Positions 20,801 through 31,602 of a DNA stretch of 64,000 bases are shown here, piece after piece. Where the stretch lies: NCBI GenBank assembly GCA_030844895.1, contig CM061228.1, positions 55,045,081-55,109,080 on the forward strand, read 5' to 3'. Under the pieces are notes generated by a model that had not been told where the DNA came from, did not search any database, and saw nothing but the letters and a program-made list of their open reading frames with translations. The stretch comes from Ambrosia x helenae. Taxonomy: Eukaryota; Streptophyta; Magnoliopsida; Asterales; Asteraceae. A program made the position numbers and the translations under genes. Positions within the stretch are counted from its first letter, which is position 1, and each line of letters starts with the position of its first letter.

Positions 20801-22588
20801 ATGGAAGTTAGTCGACTGCTAGATGTAGTACCCGTACCATTAGAGACTAAGTATATTATTGAGTTGGCTGACGGTAAAAAGATTGAAGCTACTAGTGTCC
20901 TTCGGGAGTGTCAATTAGAGTTGTCGGGTTTAACGTTCCCCATCGACCTTATGCCGGTACCTTTGGGTAGTTTTGACGTTGTTGTAGGCATGGATTGGTT
21001 GTCCCTGTATCGCGCGGAGATTGTCTGTTACGATAAGGTTATTCGGATTCCTCTCCCTGATGGAGAATTCCTTTCTGTGTACGGTATCAAGGGTGGTGTT
21101 CCGCTAAACATCATCTCTAGCATGAAAGCCCTTAAGTGTCTTCGAAAGGGTTATCCAGCCGTTTTGGCACTTTTATCTGTTTCCTCTGGTGATGAGAAGA
21201 AGATCGACGATATTCCAGTTGTACGCGAGTTTCCTGATGTTTTTCCCGATGATTTATCTGGTCTTCCTCCTCATCGTCAAGTCGAGTTCGGTATTGATCT
21301 TGTACCAGGGGCTGCTCCTATTGCTCGGGCCCCCTACCGTCTTGCACCTCCCGAGATGCAGGAATTGTCTAGTCAGTTACAGGAACTCTTGGACAAGGGT
21401 TTCATCAGGCCAAGTTCTTCCCCTTGGGGAGCCCCGATTCTATTTGTTAAGAAGAAGGATGGAAGTTTCCGATTGTGTGTGGACTACAGAGAACTGAACA
21501 AATTGACCGTCAAGAACCGTTATCCTCTTCCACGTATTGATGATCTATTCGACCAGCTTCAGGGTTCTAGTTATTATTCCAAGATTGATTTGAGGTCCGG
21601 TTATCACCAGTTGCGGGTAAGGGAAGCTGACGTTGCAAAGACTGCCTTTCGTACGCGTTATGGCCATTTCGAATTCTTGGTCATGCCTTTCGGTCTCACG
21701 AACGCACCGGCGGTTTTCATGGATTTGATGAACCGCGTTTGCAAACCATATCTTGACAAGTTCGTCATTGTGTTTATTGATGAAATTCTGATCTACTCTA
21801 AGAACAAGACCGAACATGAGGAACATCTGCGGTTAGTTTTGGAACTCTTGCGACGGGAACAACTTTACGCCAAGTTCTCAAAGTGTGACTTTTGGTTACG
21901 CGAAGTTCAGTTCCTAGGACACGTGGTTAATGAACTAGGAATTCATGTCGATCCAGCTAAGATCGAAGCGATCAAGGACTGGGGAGCACCAAAGACGCCA
22001 ACTGAGGTGCGGTAATTCCTAGGCCTTGCGGGCTACTATCGTCGTTTCATTCAAGGGTTCTCGAAGATCGCTCAACCCCTGACCACTCTTACTCAGAAGG
22101 ATAGGAAATTCGACTGGGGTGAACCACAAGAGTCAGCGTTTGAAGAACTGAAGTCCAAACTGTGTTCTGCTCCTATTTTGTCTTTACCTGAAGGCCCTGA
22201 TGATTTCGTTGTTTACTGTGATGCTTCTATTCATGGTCTCGGTTGTGTGTTGATGCAACGCGAGAAGGTGATTGTGTATGCTTCTCGTCAACTCAAGGTG
22301 CACGAGAAGAACTACACCACCCATGACTTGGAGTTGGGTGCAGTGGTTTTCGCGTTGAAAATTTGGATACATTACTTGTACGGTACCAAATGCACCATCT
22401 ACACCGATCACAAGAGTCTCCAACACATTTTCCACCAACAACATTTGAACATACGGCAGCGTCGTTGGATTGAACTTCTGAACGACTATGATTGTGCTAT
22501 TAAGTACCATCCTGGCAAGGCGAATGTTGTAGCAGACGCCTTGAGCAGGAAGGAATCAACTAAACCTCGTCGCGTTCGGGCGTTGTAG
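20801..22588 (+). pseudogene. Outer element protease - RT - RNase H, inactivated
   Basis: The frame runs from the protease (PLGSFDVVVGMDWLSLY) through RT and RNase H in register with the inner element. A TAA at 22013-22015 replaces the conserved Gln of VRQFLGLAGYYRRF. The RT catalytic motif reads FIDE instead of FIDD (last residue at 21782-21784), an Asp-to-Glu change in a metal-binding position. After the stop the same frame stays open to 22586 (RNase H: VYCDASIHGLGC, DLELGAVVFALK, YTDHKSLQHIF). Confidence 0.9.
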
Positions 22589-24075
22589 CTCACCATTCAT
22601 TCATCCCTACCTGATCAACTTCGTTCTGCCCAGTTAGAAGCTTTGAAGAGGAAAACCTTAAAGCTGAAACCATGCACGGTGCCGACAAGCACCTCGAGCA
22701 AAGGTCTGATGGCCTGCACTACTTCGCAGAACGCATATGGGTTCCTTTATTCGGGGGACTTCGGGAGCTTGTCTTAGATGAGGCTCATAAGTCCCGGTAT
22801 TCTATTCATCCTGGTTCAGATAAGATGTACCAAGATCTGAAGGTGCTTTACTGGTGGCCAAACATGAGGTCGGATATAGCCTCATACGTGAGCAAATGCT
22901 TGACCTGTGCTAAGGTCAAAGTGGAATACCAGAAACCGTCGGGTCTCTTGCAACAACCTGAAATTCCGGAGTGGAAATGGGAACGGATTACCATGGATTT
23001 TGTCACGCAACTTCCTAAATCACCAAGCGGGAATGACAAGATATGGGTGATTGTCGATCGGTTGACGAAATCAGTCCATTTTCTTGCTATTAAGGAGACC
23101 GACACCATGGATCGTTTGGCTCGTCCTTATTTGAAGGATGTTGTTTCTAAGCACGGGGTGCCAGTTTCTATTATCTCGGATCGTGACTCCCATTTTACTT
23201 CTCACTTCTGGAAGTCTTTGCACAAGGCTTTGGGTACCCAACTAGACATGAGTACAGCTTACCACCCACAGACGGACGGTCAAAGTGAACGTACGATTCA
23301 AACTTTAGAAGACATGCTGCGGGCATGTGTGATCGATTTTGGCAAAGGTTGGGAAGCTCACCTACCGTTAGTAGAATTCTCTTACAACAACAGTTACCAC
23401 ACGAGTATCAAGGCAGCTCCGTTCGAAGCACTGTACGGGCGGAAATGCCGGTCTCCTCTTTGTTGGGCTGAAGTGGGTGAGAGTCAACTCACTGGGCCTG
23501 AACTAGTGTACGAAACTTCGGAAAAGATCGTACAGATTCGTAACCGGTTGGCAGGGGCCCGGGATCGGCAAAAGAGTTATGCCGATCAGCGTCGCAAACC
23601 ATTGGAATTCCAAGTTAATGACAAAGTACTTCTAAAGGTCTCACCGTGGAAGGGCGTCATACGCTTTGGGAAGCGTGGCAGACTCAATCCGCGGTATGTC
23701 GGTCCATTTACGATCCTGGAACGGATTGGACCGGTGGCATATCGTCTTGATTTACCGACGGAGCTCGGTAACGTACATAACGTCTTCCATGTGTCCAACT
23801 TGAAGAAGTGTCTGGCTGACGAGTCTCTCATTGTTCCACTGGAAGAGATCAAGGTTGATGATCGTCTTCGGATTGTGGAAGAACCTGTGGAGATCCTTGA
23901 TTACAAGATTCGTAGCCTACGTCATAGCAAGATTCGCATCGTTAAGGTTCGCTGGAACTCGAACCGGGGACCAGAGTACACTTGGGAACGGGAGGATCAG
24001 ATGAAGTCTAAGTATCCTCATCTCTTTCCTAAGGAAGCGTTCGAGTCGAGATATGTCTCTTCTGCAGTTGAATGA
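22589..24075 (+). pseudogene. Outer element integrase and chromodomain
   Basis: After a frameshift at about 22589-22670 the integrase frame is open to 24075. It includes HKSRYSIHPGSDKMY, CLTCAKVKVEY, TMDFVTQLP, IISDRDSHF, HPQTDGQSERTIQ and a C-terminal chromodomain (VEILDYKIRSL, VRWNSNRGPEYTWE). Identity with the inner copy is high by eye. The decayed upstream pol makes it a pseudogene. Confidence 0.9.
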
Positions 24076-24090
24076 ATCTCGGGGCGAGAT

Positions 24091-24240
24091 TCCTTTTAAC
24101 GTGGGGATGATGTGACACCTCAGGTAAATCTCTCTTTTTGGTTTCTATTTTTGGTTTCTATCTTTTGTTTGTTTCTGTTGATATTCCTTTTGGTACTTGT
24201 GCAATTTTCGGGACGAAAAATTCTTTTAACGTGGGGATGA
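24091..24240 (+). other. Duplicated PPT module before the outer 3' LTR
   Basis: 'ccttttaacgtggggatga' plus 'tgtgacacc' occurs twice, at 24092-24119 and 24222-24249, about 130 bp apart. Each copy is preceded by a 'cggg(g/a)cga' stem. Only the second borders the true LTR. The inner element has the same duplicated arrangement (12290-12307 and 12382-12399). Confidence 0.75.
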
Positions 24241-26973
24241 TGTGACACCCGGCAAATTCTGGTTAACAACGTTGTCTAGATTAAAGTCTACCTTAGCGAG
24301 TCACGGGTATGTTATACTTAACGAGGGTTAGCTAGATAGCTAGATAGGACATACGTGCATTGTTGTGAGTTTCACTACTCTTTTCTCAAAAGCATGCGTC
24401 TCGGGTTTGAGACAACTTACAAAACGTTTTCTAGTCCGGTTTGGGACTACTTTCACATCTCGGGTTATGAGATGCTTTGACTCCTTGTGTGGGTCGGGTT
24501 TTGACTCCTTGTGTGAGTTAATATGTGATTACATGATTAGTGAACCTCGGACGTTGGTGAATAATAAACTTATGTGTCTCGATGATATCTGACAAACTTA
24601 TGTGAAAACCATACGTGATTATGTGAACCTAAACCGAACACGTTAATAAAAATCATTAAAAGTGGAGCATGAGGTTGATTAGGGTCTTAACGCATGGGGT
24701 TACACTTGTTACGGTCCGCGATAACGAAAACGTCGATGAATAACGCGTCGGGAGGCGAAACGAAGCAAAAGCGCGCGCCTCGGACCTGTGAGCGGCCGCT
24801 CACAGGCTCCGAGCGGCCGCTCGAAACTTCCAGTCGGGTTTAAACCGCCTCAAACTCATATTTAAACATCCTTAACCCCCATGCAACCCCCATACTCAAC
24901 CCTAATCGCCCCCTTACTGCCCCACGCGAATATTTCACTCCAAAAAACTCCTGCTAAGGCTCAAGATCATCAATTGGGAGGCTCCAAGGCGCGCGATTGA
25001 TTGATTTGAAGAGCTAAGGGTATAACTTATGATTTCTTACGCTTTTACCTTATGTTTTTACTATAAAAATCATATAACAAGTTTGTCCAGGTCCGAAAGT
25101 ATTTTATAAAAGTTAAAACATGAGGATTAAGAAGATTAAAAGGGTCAACCACATTGTTACATCATGAATGTTATATGTTTTGCATGATTATGCATGTTCT
25201 TGATGTTTTAGACTTCTAGGGTTTGTGAATAATGATGGTTGTGATGTATAATTAGGGTTTTGATCAGATGTGATTCTTACTAAAGTTGTATGATGATTAT
25301 TAGGTGTTATTGATTGATAATATGCAACTAGGGTTTGATATAATTGATAATATTGCACGATTGGAATCTGGACAGATTCTGAATGTCGACTTGTAGGGTC
25401 TGTTTCGTGGCTTGAAAATAATTGGTTTGATCGATTCTTTGCATGATTGTAACGTACAAGGTCTTAGCTTTTCATAATGGGCAAAACCATCGAATTTGGA
25501 CATCGTTTGAGTCGTTTTTGGAATTTTAATTGATTAGAGGTCATGTCAGATTTTCGGATTTGTAAATTGGGCTAACTTTAAATGGTCATAACTTGAGATT
25601 TACAAGGAGTTAGGTTATGAAATTTTTACAGTAGGTCAATACTGGAAAAATAGAGCTTTTCCAAGTGGATTCATCTCGTTTGGATGAATACACATTTTTT
25701 AAGAATTTTCCTACTAAACTGACCTGTTGAGGAGATTTTCTGGACATAGCTGTGTTGTACGAATTTTCATAATTTTTGTGTTTGGAATTAAGACAAAACA
25801 AAAATAAGTGTTGTCGAGTGAATCACAAAGAAAATTCAGTAAAAATTTGGGAGGTTAACTCACTGATTTGCTATTTTAAATAAATTCGTTTTGATGGCGC
25901 ACAATCTGTCCTGAAAACACAGATTGTGTATTATGTGCTTCTGTGATTAATTGAGGTCTTAGGTGGTATGGAATTGACATGTAACTGAAGTACACTTGTC
26001 TGAGACACATACGGAATGTAGAAACTAATTGTAACCAACGTATTCACCAACGGGTCGGTAGGGTTTACTATTGCATGTAGAATCACTAGGCGTCGCATAC
26101 ACACTTTTGAACATTTAAAACGCCTTGGACAAACGAGTTATATGGTGTAATGATATTACGCCTATACTCACTTAATGACACTGTTATTAGGGTGTCGGTA
26201 GCATATATTACTTGCTGTTCGGATTCTTTGCTTGCACGTTAAGGTGAGTTTACGGCCCCTCTTTTAAACTGGTTTCATACTTTCGGGGGAGAAAACATGT
26301 GTTAAAACGATTATTTGGTAACTACTGTCATACTATGGGTTTCTCTTGTGTACTACACGATCTTTGGAAGTCCCGGGGGGAACCATGAATGTGCGGGTTT
26401 GCACAACGGGGAAATGTGAATAGCGCTATTGGGAGTGACCAACCCCGCTCGTCGGCTTGGAGGGCCGGGCGAGTGCATATTGTCTCAAACAGGAACAACA
26501 GGAACAACTGGTTTACTTTTCGGGCACAACATCTGGTATGCGTGTTAGTAATGGTTTTCCAATCGTGGTAGTAACAAAACATACGCCTAGCTAGCGTACA
26601 CTGGTTTTCGATTTGTTATAGTATGGACAGGTGGACTTGGTACTTGGATTACAAAACCTGTAAACTCACCAGCATTTTTGTGCTGACGTAAACTTTTACA
26701 TGTTTTCTCAGGTCGCTAAGGTAGCACTACTGGACTAGGGCGCACGCGTCTGCACGGCGTCTAGTTAGAGTCACATGGTTTTCATATGTTGAACAATTGG
26801 TTTACTTTTGAGCTACTGTTTGAATAAGCTTCCGCTGTAAACGGGGATTTTAAACTATATTTTGAAATTGCATTATATTCATTTAGACTTGTTTATTGTG
26901 ATCGTTGGTTTGGATCCTGGTTTGTGATGCGCCTCGCGGTAAAACTCCGCAAGTGGATTTTGAGGGTGTGACA
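24241..26973 (+). repeat. Outer element 3' LTR (Tekay-type, 2.73 kb)
   Basis: It starts TGTGACACCCGGCAAATTCT and ends GAGGGTGTGACA, followed by the TSD CTTTC. Landmarks are as in the inner LTR: 'gtctaccttagcgagtca' near the start, then 'aaggtgagttt.cggcccctcttttaaactg', 'ctcaccagcat', 'ctcaggtcgctaaggtagca' and 'cgcctcgcggtaaaac'. It carries two GC-rich palindromes at 24786-24823. No gene lies in it. Confidence 0.9.
24786..24823. repeat. Perfect GC-rich palindromes in the LTR
   Basis: CTGTGAGCGGCCGCTCACAG (24786-24805) is a perfect 20-bp palindrome; CGAGCGGCCGCTCG (24810-24823) is a perfect 14-bp one. Related 'gagcggccgc' repeats occur in the solo LTR at 35742-35776. Confidence 0.95.
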
Positions 26974-27178
26974 CTTTCGAAGAAAGTACTCGATGTGTTT
27001 TAAATTTCATGTCTAGAATACATTTGATTGTGTTTTAAATTGTTATGTTTGCCATTTTTCTATATAATACAATACAAAAGGAATCGAAAACATCATAGCC
27101 AAAATTTAAAACACAATGACTACATAGACTTCTCACACTTTGTACGAAAAATGTCCTTTGCACAGGAACCTAAACCTA
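26974..27178. mobile_element. Right arm of the MITE split by the outer retrotransposon
   Basis: It begins with the second CTTTC. 'gacttctcacactttgtacg' and 'atgtcctttgcacaggaacc' are the inverted complement of 8108-8152. The right end abuts (TA)n. Confidence 0.75.
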
Positions 27179-27179
27179 T

Positions 27180-27213
<34 letters not shown>

Positions 27214-27218
27214 ATATA

Positions 27219-27592
27219 GGAGATGGATAAAAGGGAAACCCTCTGAAACGGAAAAACCCTAAAAAACTCTTACTTCACAAGCTTTTTTTGTTTTGAAAAT
27301 TTTTACATATGTAATATACATGTTTTTAAGAGTTTTGGGCAAAAAAAATGAAAAAGCGCCAAGTGTTTTTTTTTTTAAAATAAATAAGGTTTGTAGGGTA
27401 ACATACGTTAGGGCAGTAATAGACATATGTTATTTATTTTTTTTAAAAAACCCACTCGGCGCTTTTTTCATTTTTTGGCTCAAAACTCTTAAAAACATGT
27501 ATATTACATATGTAAAATTTTTCAAAAAAAAAAAAAAAGCTCGGGAAGTAGCAGTTTTCTAGGGTTTTTCCGTTTCAGAGGGTTTTCTCCTT
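27219..27592. mobile_element. Hairpin (fold-back) element, about 374 bp
   Basis: 'aaaccctctgaaacggaaaaa' begins a left arm that is complementary almost base for base to the right arm ending 'tccgtttcagagggttttctcc'. Inner pairs include 'aaaatttttacatatgtaa' and 'aacatgtatattacatatg', and 'aagcgccaagtg' and 'cactcggcgctt'. The centre is near 27405. It is flanked by (TA)n and has no coding capacity. Confidence 0.8.
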
Positions 27593-27999
27593 ATACTTAT
27601 ACTATATAATATATATATATATATATAGGGAATGGTTAGAATGAAAACCCTAAAAATTTGAAGAAACCCATGGAAACTTCATTACAACCATTGATCTCCA
27701 AGATCAATGGCTACAATTGATTCTTGGTTATTTTATTAATTAAAATAATACACAGGTGGGCAAAAGGATATTATAGCCATTTGGCTTTGAGCATCACTGT
27801 TGCATGGCAGGTTATCAACATCGGAGGTCATCCTACAACCTATATAACATGCTTCTCTCTCCTCTTTGAATCAAAAATTCAAATTTCCACAAAAGCTTTC
27901 AAGCTCCATAAACACCCTGTTCATCAAACCCTCGTCGATCATCAAGCTTTTGTTAATCCCTTCCTTCTACGTCCATCATCGACCAACATCAAAGACCTT

Positions 28000-28440
28000 T
28001 AACCGTTGCACTGTATGTCGATAAACAAAGCCCCGTACAACGATCAAGATAATAATGAAGCCTCTTTTCTGGTCAATGTCTTCAAAGAGAAGACACTGGA
28101 AGCTAAAGAAATCTGATCGCAGGTATGTTCTTTGGATGTACTGTTAGTATTGATTTTATTATTATTTTCATATTTTTTTATGATGTTCGTGTGTTTGGAG
28201 GGTATAATTATGTGTTATGAAACACACCATGTTAATATGTTAGTTTTGTATATATTTAGTGTTTAATCATTGCATTTTATGTACACCTTATTTGATATTA
28301 AATATATTATAAATGAATATCACATTAATCACTTTTTATATGTAAATGCAATTATAGGAATGAGTGAAAATTGTCCATGACAATTTCGTGGACTTCTTGA
28401 AGTATGGAACCAATTAAAAAAAAAGTTGTCAATAAATGAA
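28000..28440. other. No recognisable gene
   Basis: AT-rich sequence inside the large TIR element; no frame, repeat or RNA signal was identified. Confidence 0.6.
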
Positions 28441-28570
28441 AGTCATTTTTTTTTAAAACAACCAAACCTTTTAATACCCCATTATTACCTCCAACCAGGT
28501 TTGAACCTGGATTCTTTTCCCCAGACACCAATTGGTGTTACCAGTGGGCTATAAACCAACTAGCTAAATG
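28440..28570 (-). mobile_element. tRNA-derived SINE fragment (minus strand)
   Basis: On the minus strand, 'tagctagttggtttatag' (A-box-like) is followed by 'aggttcaaacctgg' (B-box-like), then 'attaaaaggtttgg' and a short run that would be its tail. It is part of the same general class as 28681-28980. Confidence 0.5.
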
Positions 28571-28680
28571 AAAGTATTGAATGGTGACAACTAGTTGCTG
28601 GACTTAAAAGAAATCCTTTTTAAATGGGTTACGACGGAATTAAAATGGGAAAAAGGAGCTGCCAGTTAATTGGGCTTTTA

Positions 28681-28980
28681 GCCTAGTTGGTTGAGGGCCT
28701 AAAGTTTTCTATGGGAGGCTTGGGTTCAATTCCCACTAGCTACATTTGGAGGACATTGGTGGAGGGCAAATGAGGGATGACCCAGGCCATTGGCTTGGGT
28801 TTGAGTCCTGATCCCGACCGGTTTTACCGATTATTTCACTGTCGTGCCTTCGGGCGAGTGAGTGGTCGGGTTTTCCCGGGAATAGGTGGCAATTGGTGGT
28901 TCGGGTACTCTCGAGTACCTGATTCGCCAAAAGGGTGCCCGAGAGTGCTCGGAAATTGATTCGTTGGCCGTTCAAAAAAA
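28681..28980 (+). mobile_element. SINE (300 bp) with 17-bp target-site duplication
   Basis: It starts 'gcctagttggttgagg' (A box) with 'gggttcaattccc' (B box) about 50 nt on, has a tRNA-unrelated body and ends in a short A run. AGTTAATTGGGCTTTTA is repeated exactly at 28664-28680 and 28981-28997. The body contains 'actgtcgtgccttcggg' and 'gggtactctcgagtacc'. Confidence 0.85.
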
Positions 28981-29225
28981 AGTTAATTGGGCTTTTAATT
29001 TGGTCATGGATGATTAATGGAGCATGTGGATTGGGCAAGCCCAATTTGATTGGACATGGATCACAAAGTCGGTTACGGGGAATTAAAAGAAACGAATTAT
29101 TATCTTTGGAGGACTATTCTTTGGAGAACACAATTCTTGGATGGCTGCTTCCTATGGGACGGCACATCAGCCTTTTGACGAGGCAGAACAGACGCACGCA
29201 AGGTAGAAGGCAAGAGGCACAAATA

Positions 29226-29366
29226 TTAAAATAGGTGGCAATTGGTGGTCCGGGTACTCTCGATTATTTCACTGTCGTGCCTTCGGGCGGGTGAGTGGTC
29301 GGGTTTTCCCGGGAATAGGTGGCACTTGGTGGTCCGGGTACTCTCGAGTACCTGATTCGCCAAAAG
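29226..29366 (+). repeat. Rearranged partial copy of the SINE body
   Basis: The segments 'aataggtggcaattggtgg', 'actgtcgtgccttcgggc' and 'tactctcgagtacctgatt' of the neighbouring SINE recur here in a shuffled order, with 'aataggtggca' twice. No head or A-tail is present. Confidence 0.7.
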
Positions 29367-29756
29367 ATTATCTTTAGTATTGTGACAGGATAACTAAATT
29401 GATTACCATTGAGTAAAATGTCCTTAGTTATTATTTCAATCTGAATAGTTATTGTGACAGGATAACCAAGGCCATGTCTATGTGGTGTTCTTGTAGTTAA
29501 ATCGAGTAGGTTGCAAGATTATACAAATAGGATCCCGGGTGGAAGTTATATTTATCTTTATTATTTATTTAAATTATTTTGTTATCATTTCAACATTTTT
29601 ATAAAACAAACAAAAAGATAAACTTAGCTAGCTTAGACAAATAAACAACCATTGTGACGCTAACCACATGCTCCTCGTGGATTCGATATTCCCTACTTAC
29701 CCTGGCTACCTAGGTTATTTAGGTTTTGTATGACCCTTGATGACAGACGATCATCA

Positions 29757-29985
29757 TATAAGCATGATTATAAAACAGGGGTTGTTAATATAGTGTGTAA
29801 CATTGTTCATATAGTGTGTTTTTGGGGTAATAGTTCATGATGATGTTAAACAAGGGGGGGGGGAGGTATAAGCATGATTATAAAACAGGGGTTGTTAATA
29901 TAGTGTGTAACATTGTTCATATAGTGTGTTTTTGGGGTAATAGTTCATGATGATGTTAAACAAGGGGGGGTTGGGTATAAGCATG
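29757..29985. repeat. Tandem duplication, about 112-bp unit
   Basis: Two nearly identical units start 'ataagcatgattataaaaca' and end in a G-run (29757-29868 and 29869-29976), followed by a degenerate partial unit. Inverted, more diverged versions lie at about 32370-32600. Confidence 0.85.
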
Positions 29986-30139
29986 ATTATGAACAAAGAG
30001 GTTAAATGTTCTTGTTAAACAGGGGGTTGTATTTGTTCTGGGTATGATGATCGATTGTTTAGTGTCAATGGTTTAGTGTTAGCATTATTATAAACAGGGG
30101 TGTAGTGTGTAATAGCTCATTGTGTACTGTGTTTGAATC

Positions 30140-30328
30140 ATGAAAACACGTAAAAATGCTAATGTGGTCGATAGTAGTGTATCAATAAGCATTGAAAGAA
30201 CTATTGTGGTATTAACTGATGACGTGATCAAATCAAAGAAGAAACGGAAACAGAAGATCATTGTCGTTACTGACAACGATACAACACAAAGGCGTATTGG
30301 AAGAACAAAGCGTGCACTAGGTAAATAG
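30140..30328 (+). CDS. Hypothetical short Lys/Arg-rich frame (62 aa)
   Basis: The 62 codons from MKTRKNANVV to RTKRALGK include a basic stretch (KSKKKRKQK). I do not recognise the product. It lies in the large TIR element and could be a captured exon or chance. The basic stretch looks like a nuclear localisation signal; there is no other support for translation. Confidence 0.2.
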   Translation: MKTRKNANVVDSSVSISIERTIVVLTDDVIKSKKKRKQKIIVVTDNDTTQRRIGRTKRALGK

Positions 30329-30839
30329 TAAATTGGACTCAGCCTATTGTTTATAAAATGTTTCAATTATAAAAATGATGATTTTAAAGTTGTTTATTGT
30401 TTCATGTTGATGGTTTTCATATGTAACACTTCGTCCCTGATGTCGTTGGACAAAAAGAACCTCTTAATGTTGATATTGCCGAAAAGAACCGTAAGTTTAT
30501 TTTGTTGGCACACATGGACGATTGCGTTCAACAACCTTTCGCCTTCTCAATTTGATTGCCAACACTCCAGCTCAACGTCTCTTCAATTAGTAGGCATGCC
30601 ACCTACAACCGTCCAACGGTAGATAGCCTTTTCCGCTTTTTCCAAGTACACCTTTTGCAATCCCGTGAACAATTGAGTAATAAAAACTCAAACGTCTTTT
30701 TAATATCAGATTGAGGGGAGAGCGAGTGGGTGTAAGAGGGCACAATATGTTTTTTTAAGTACATCGATTAGGTGTATGGGTTTTGATCAACGTGTAATAC
30801 TAGCAAGGAAAAATGAAGAAGTTCATGTAAAGCCAAATT

Positions 30840-31400
30840 TTAGCACCTTGTAACACATGCAACACCATAATTAGATTTAACATATGCATCAGGTGCATAC
30901 TTACCTTGCATCATTCTATAGCACATACTTACCTTGTATTGTTTTTACACTTTGTTACACATGCAACATTTTATGCAACATTAACATATGCAGCAGGTGG
31001 CTACTTACCATGCATTTTTTTTCTAGCACATGCAATATGTGCAAGCTTAACATGTAAAATATGCAACATTTTCCATACTACATTTTGTTACACATGCAGC
31101 ATTTTTATGGTTAATTTAACGTATGCAACATATGCCTATTACCATGCATTTTTTTTCTAGCACATGCAATATGTGTAAGCTTAACATGTAAATATGCAAC
31201 ATTTTTCCATACTACACTTTGTTACACATGCAACATTTTTATGGTTAGTTTAACATATACAACAGGTGCCTATTACCCTCATTTATGGTCTGGCACATGC
31301 AATCCGTGCAAGCTTAACTTGTAAAATATGCAACACTGACCATACTACACTTTGTTACACATGCAACAATATGGGTAAACTTAACTTGCAAAATATGTTA
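30840..31400. repeat. Tandem repeat, unit roughly 130 bp
   Basis: Four to five imperfect units are built from 'ctttgttacacatgcaacat', 'taacatatgcaacaggtg', 'taccatgcattttttttcta' and 'gcacatgcaatatgtgcaag'. The repeated 'acatgcaa' and 'atatgcaa' words also continue sparsely to 31710. The small open frames across it are repeat-derived. Confidence 0.8.
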
Positions 31401-31602
31401 GTATGTGCATATTTATCACATACAAGCCCCTCACATAGAATGTACATATTTTACTTTTTTGAAATAATGCAGACATGCATTAAGGGTTAATTTGCACTAA
31501 ACCTATTTATTGTTGTTTTATACATGCAACATTGTAATTAAAATTAATTGTTGCCTCACCATTAAGCAAAACAAACCAACCACAATGTTAGTTATTACCA
31601 TT

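Larger units (their letters stand above)
8203..26973 (+). mobile_element. Outer Gypsy retrotransposon with mismatched LTRs (interrupted by the inner element)
   Basis: The 5-bp duplication CTTTC lies directly outside both ends (8198-8202 and 26974-26978). The 5' end is a 270-bp Cassandra-type LTR, then a tRNA-Met PBS, a Tekay-type leader, a deleted gag, the inner element (9566-20454), the rest of gag-pol on the plus strand to 24075, a duplicated PPT module, and a 2.73-kb Tekay-type 3' LTR. Pol has a nonsense codon, frameshifts and an altered RT active site, so the copy is dead. The two LTRs share only their first and last few bases. See the separate finding. Confidence 0.8.

Noticed and set aside
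27293..27562. An 89-residue protein
   Set aside because: It spans both arms of a hairpin element and has a poly-Lys end from the A run.
30840..31400. A CRISPR-like array
   Set aside because: The repeats are imperfect, contiguous and in plant nuclear DNA; there are no unique spacers of constant length.
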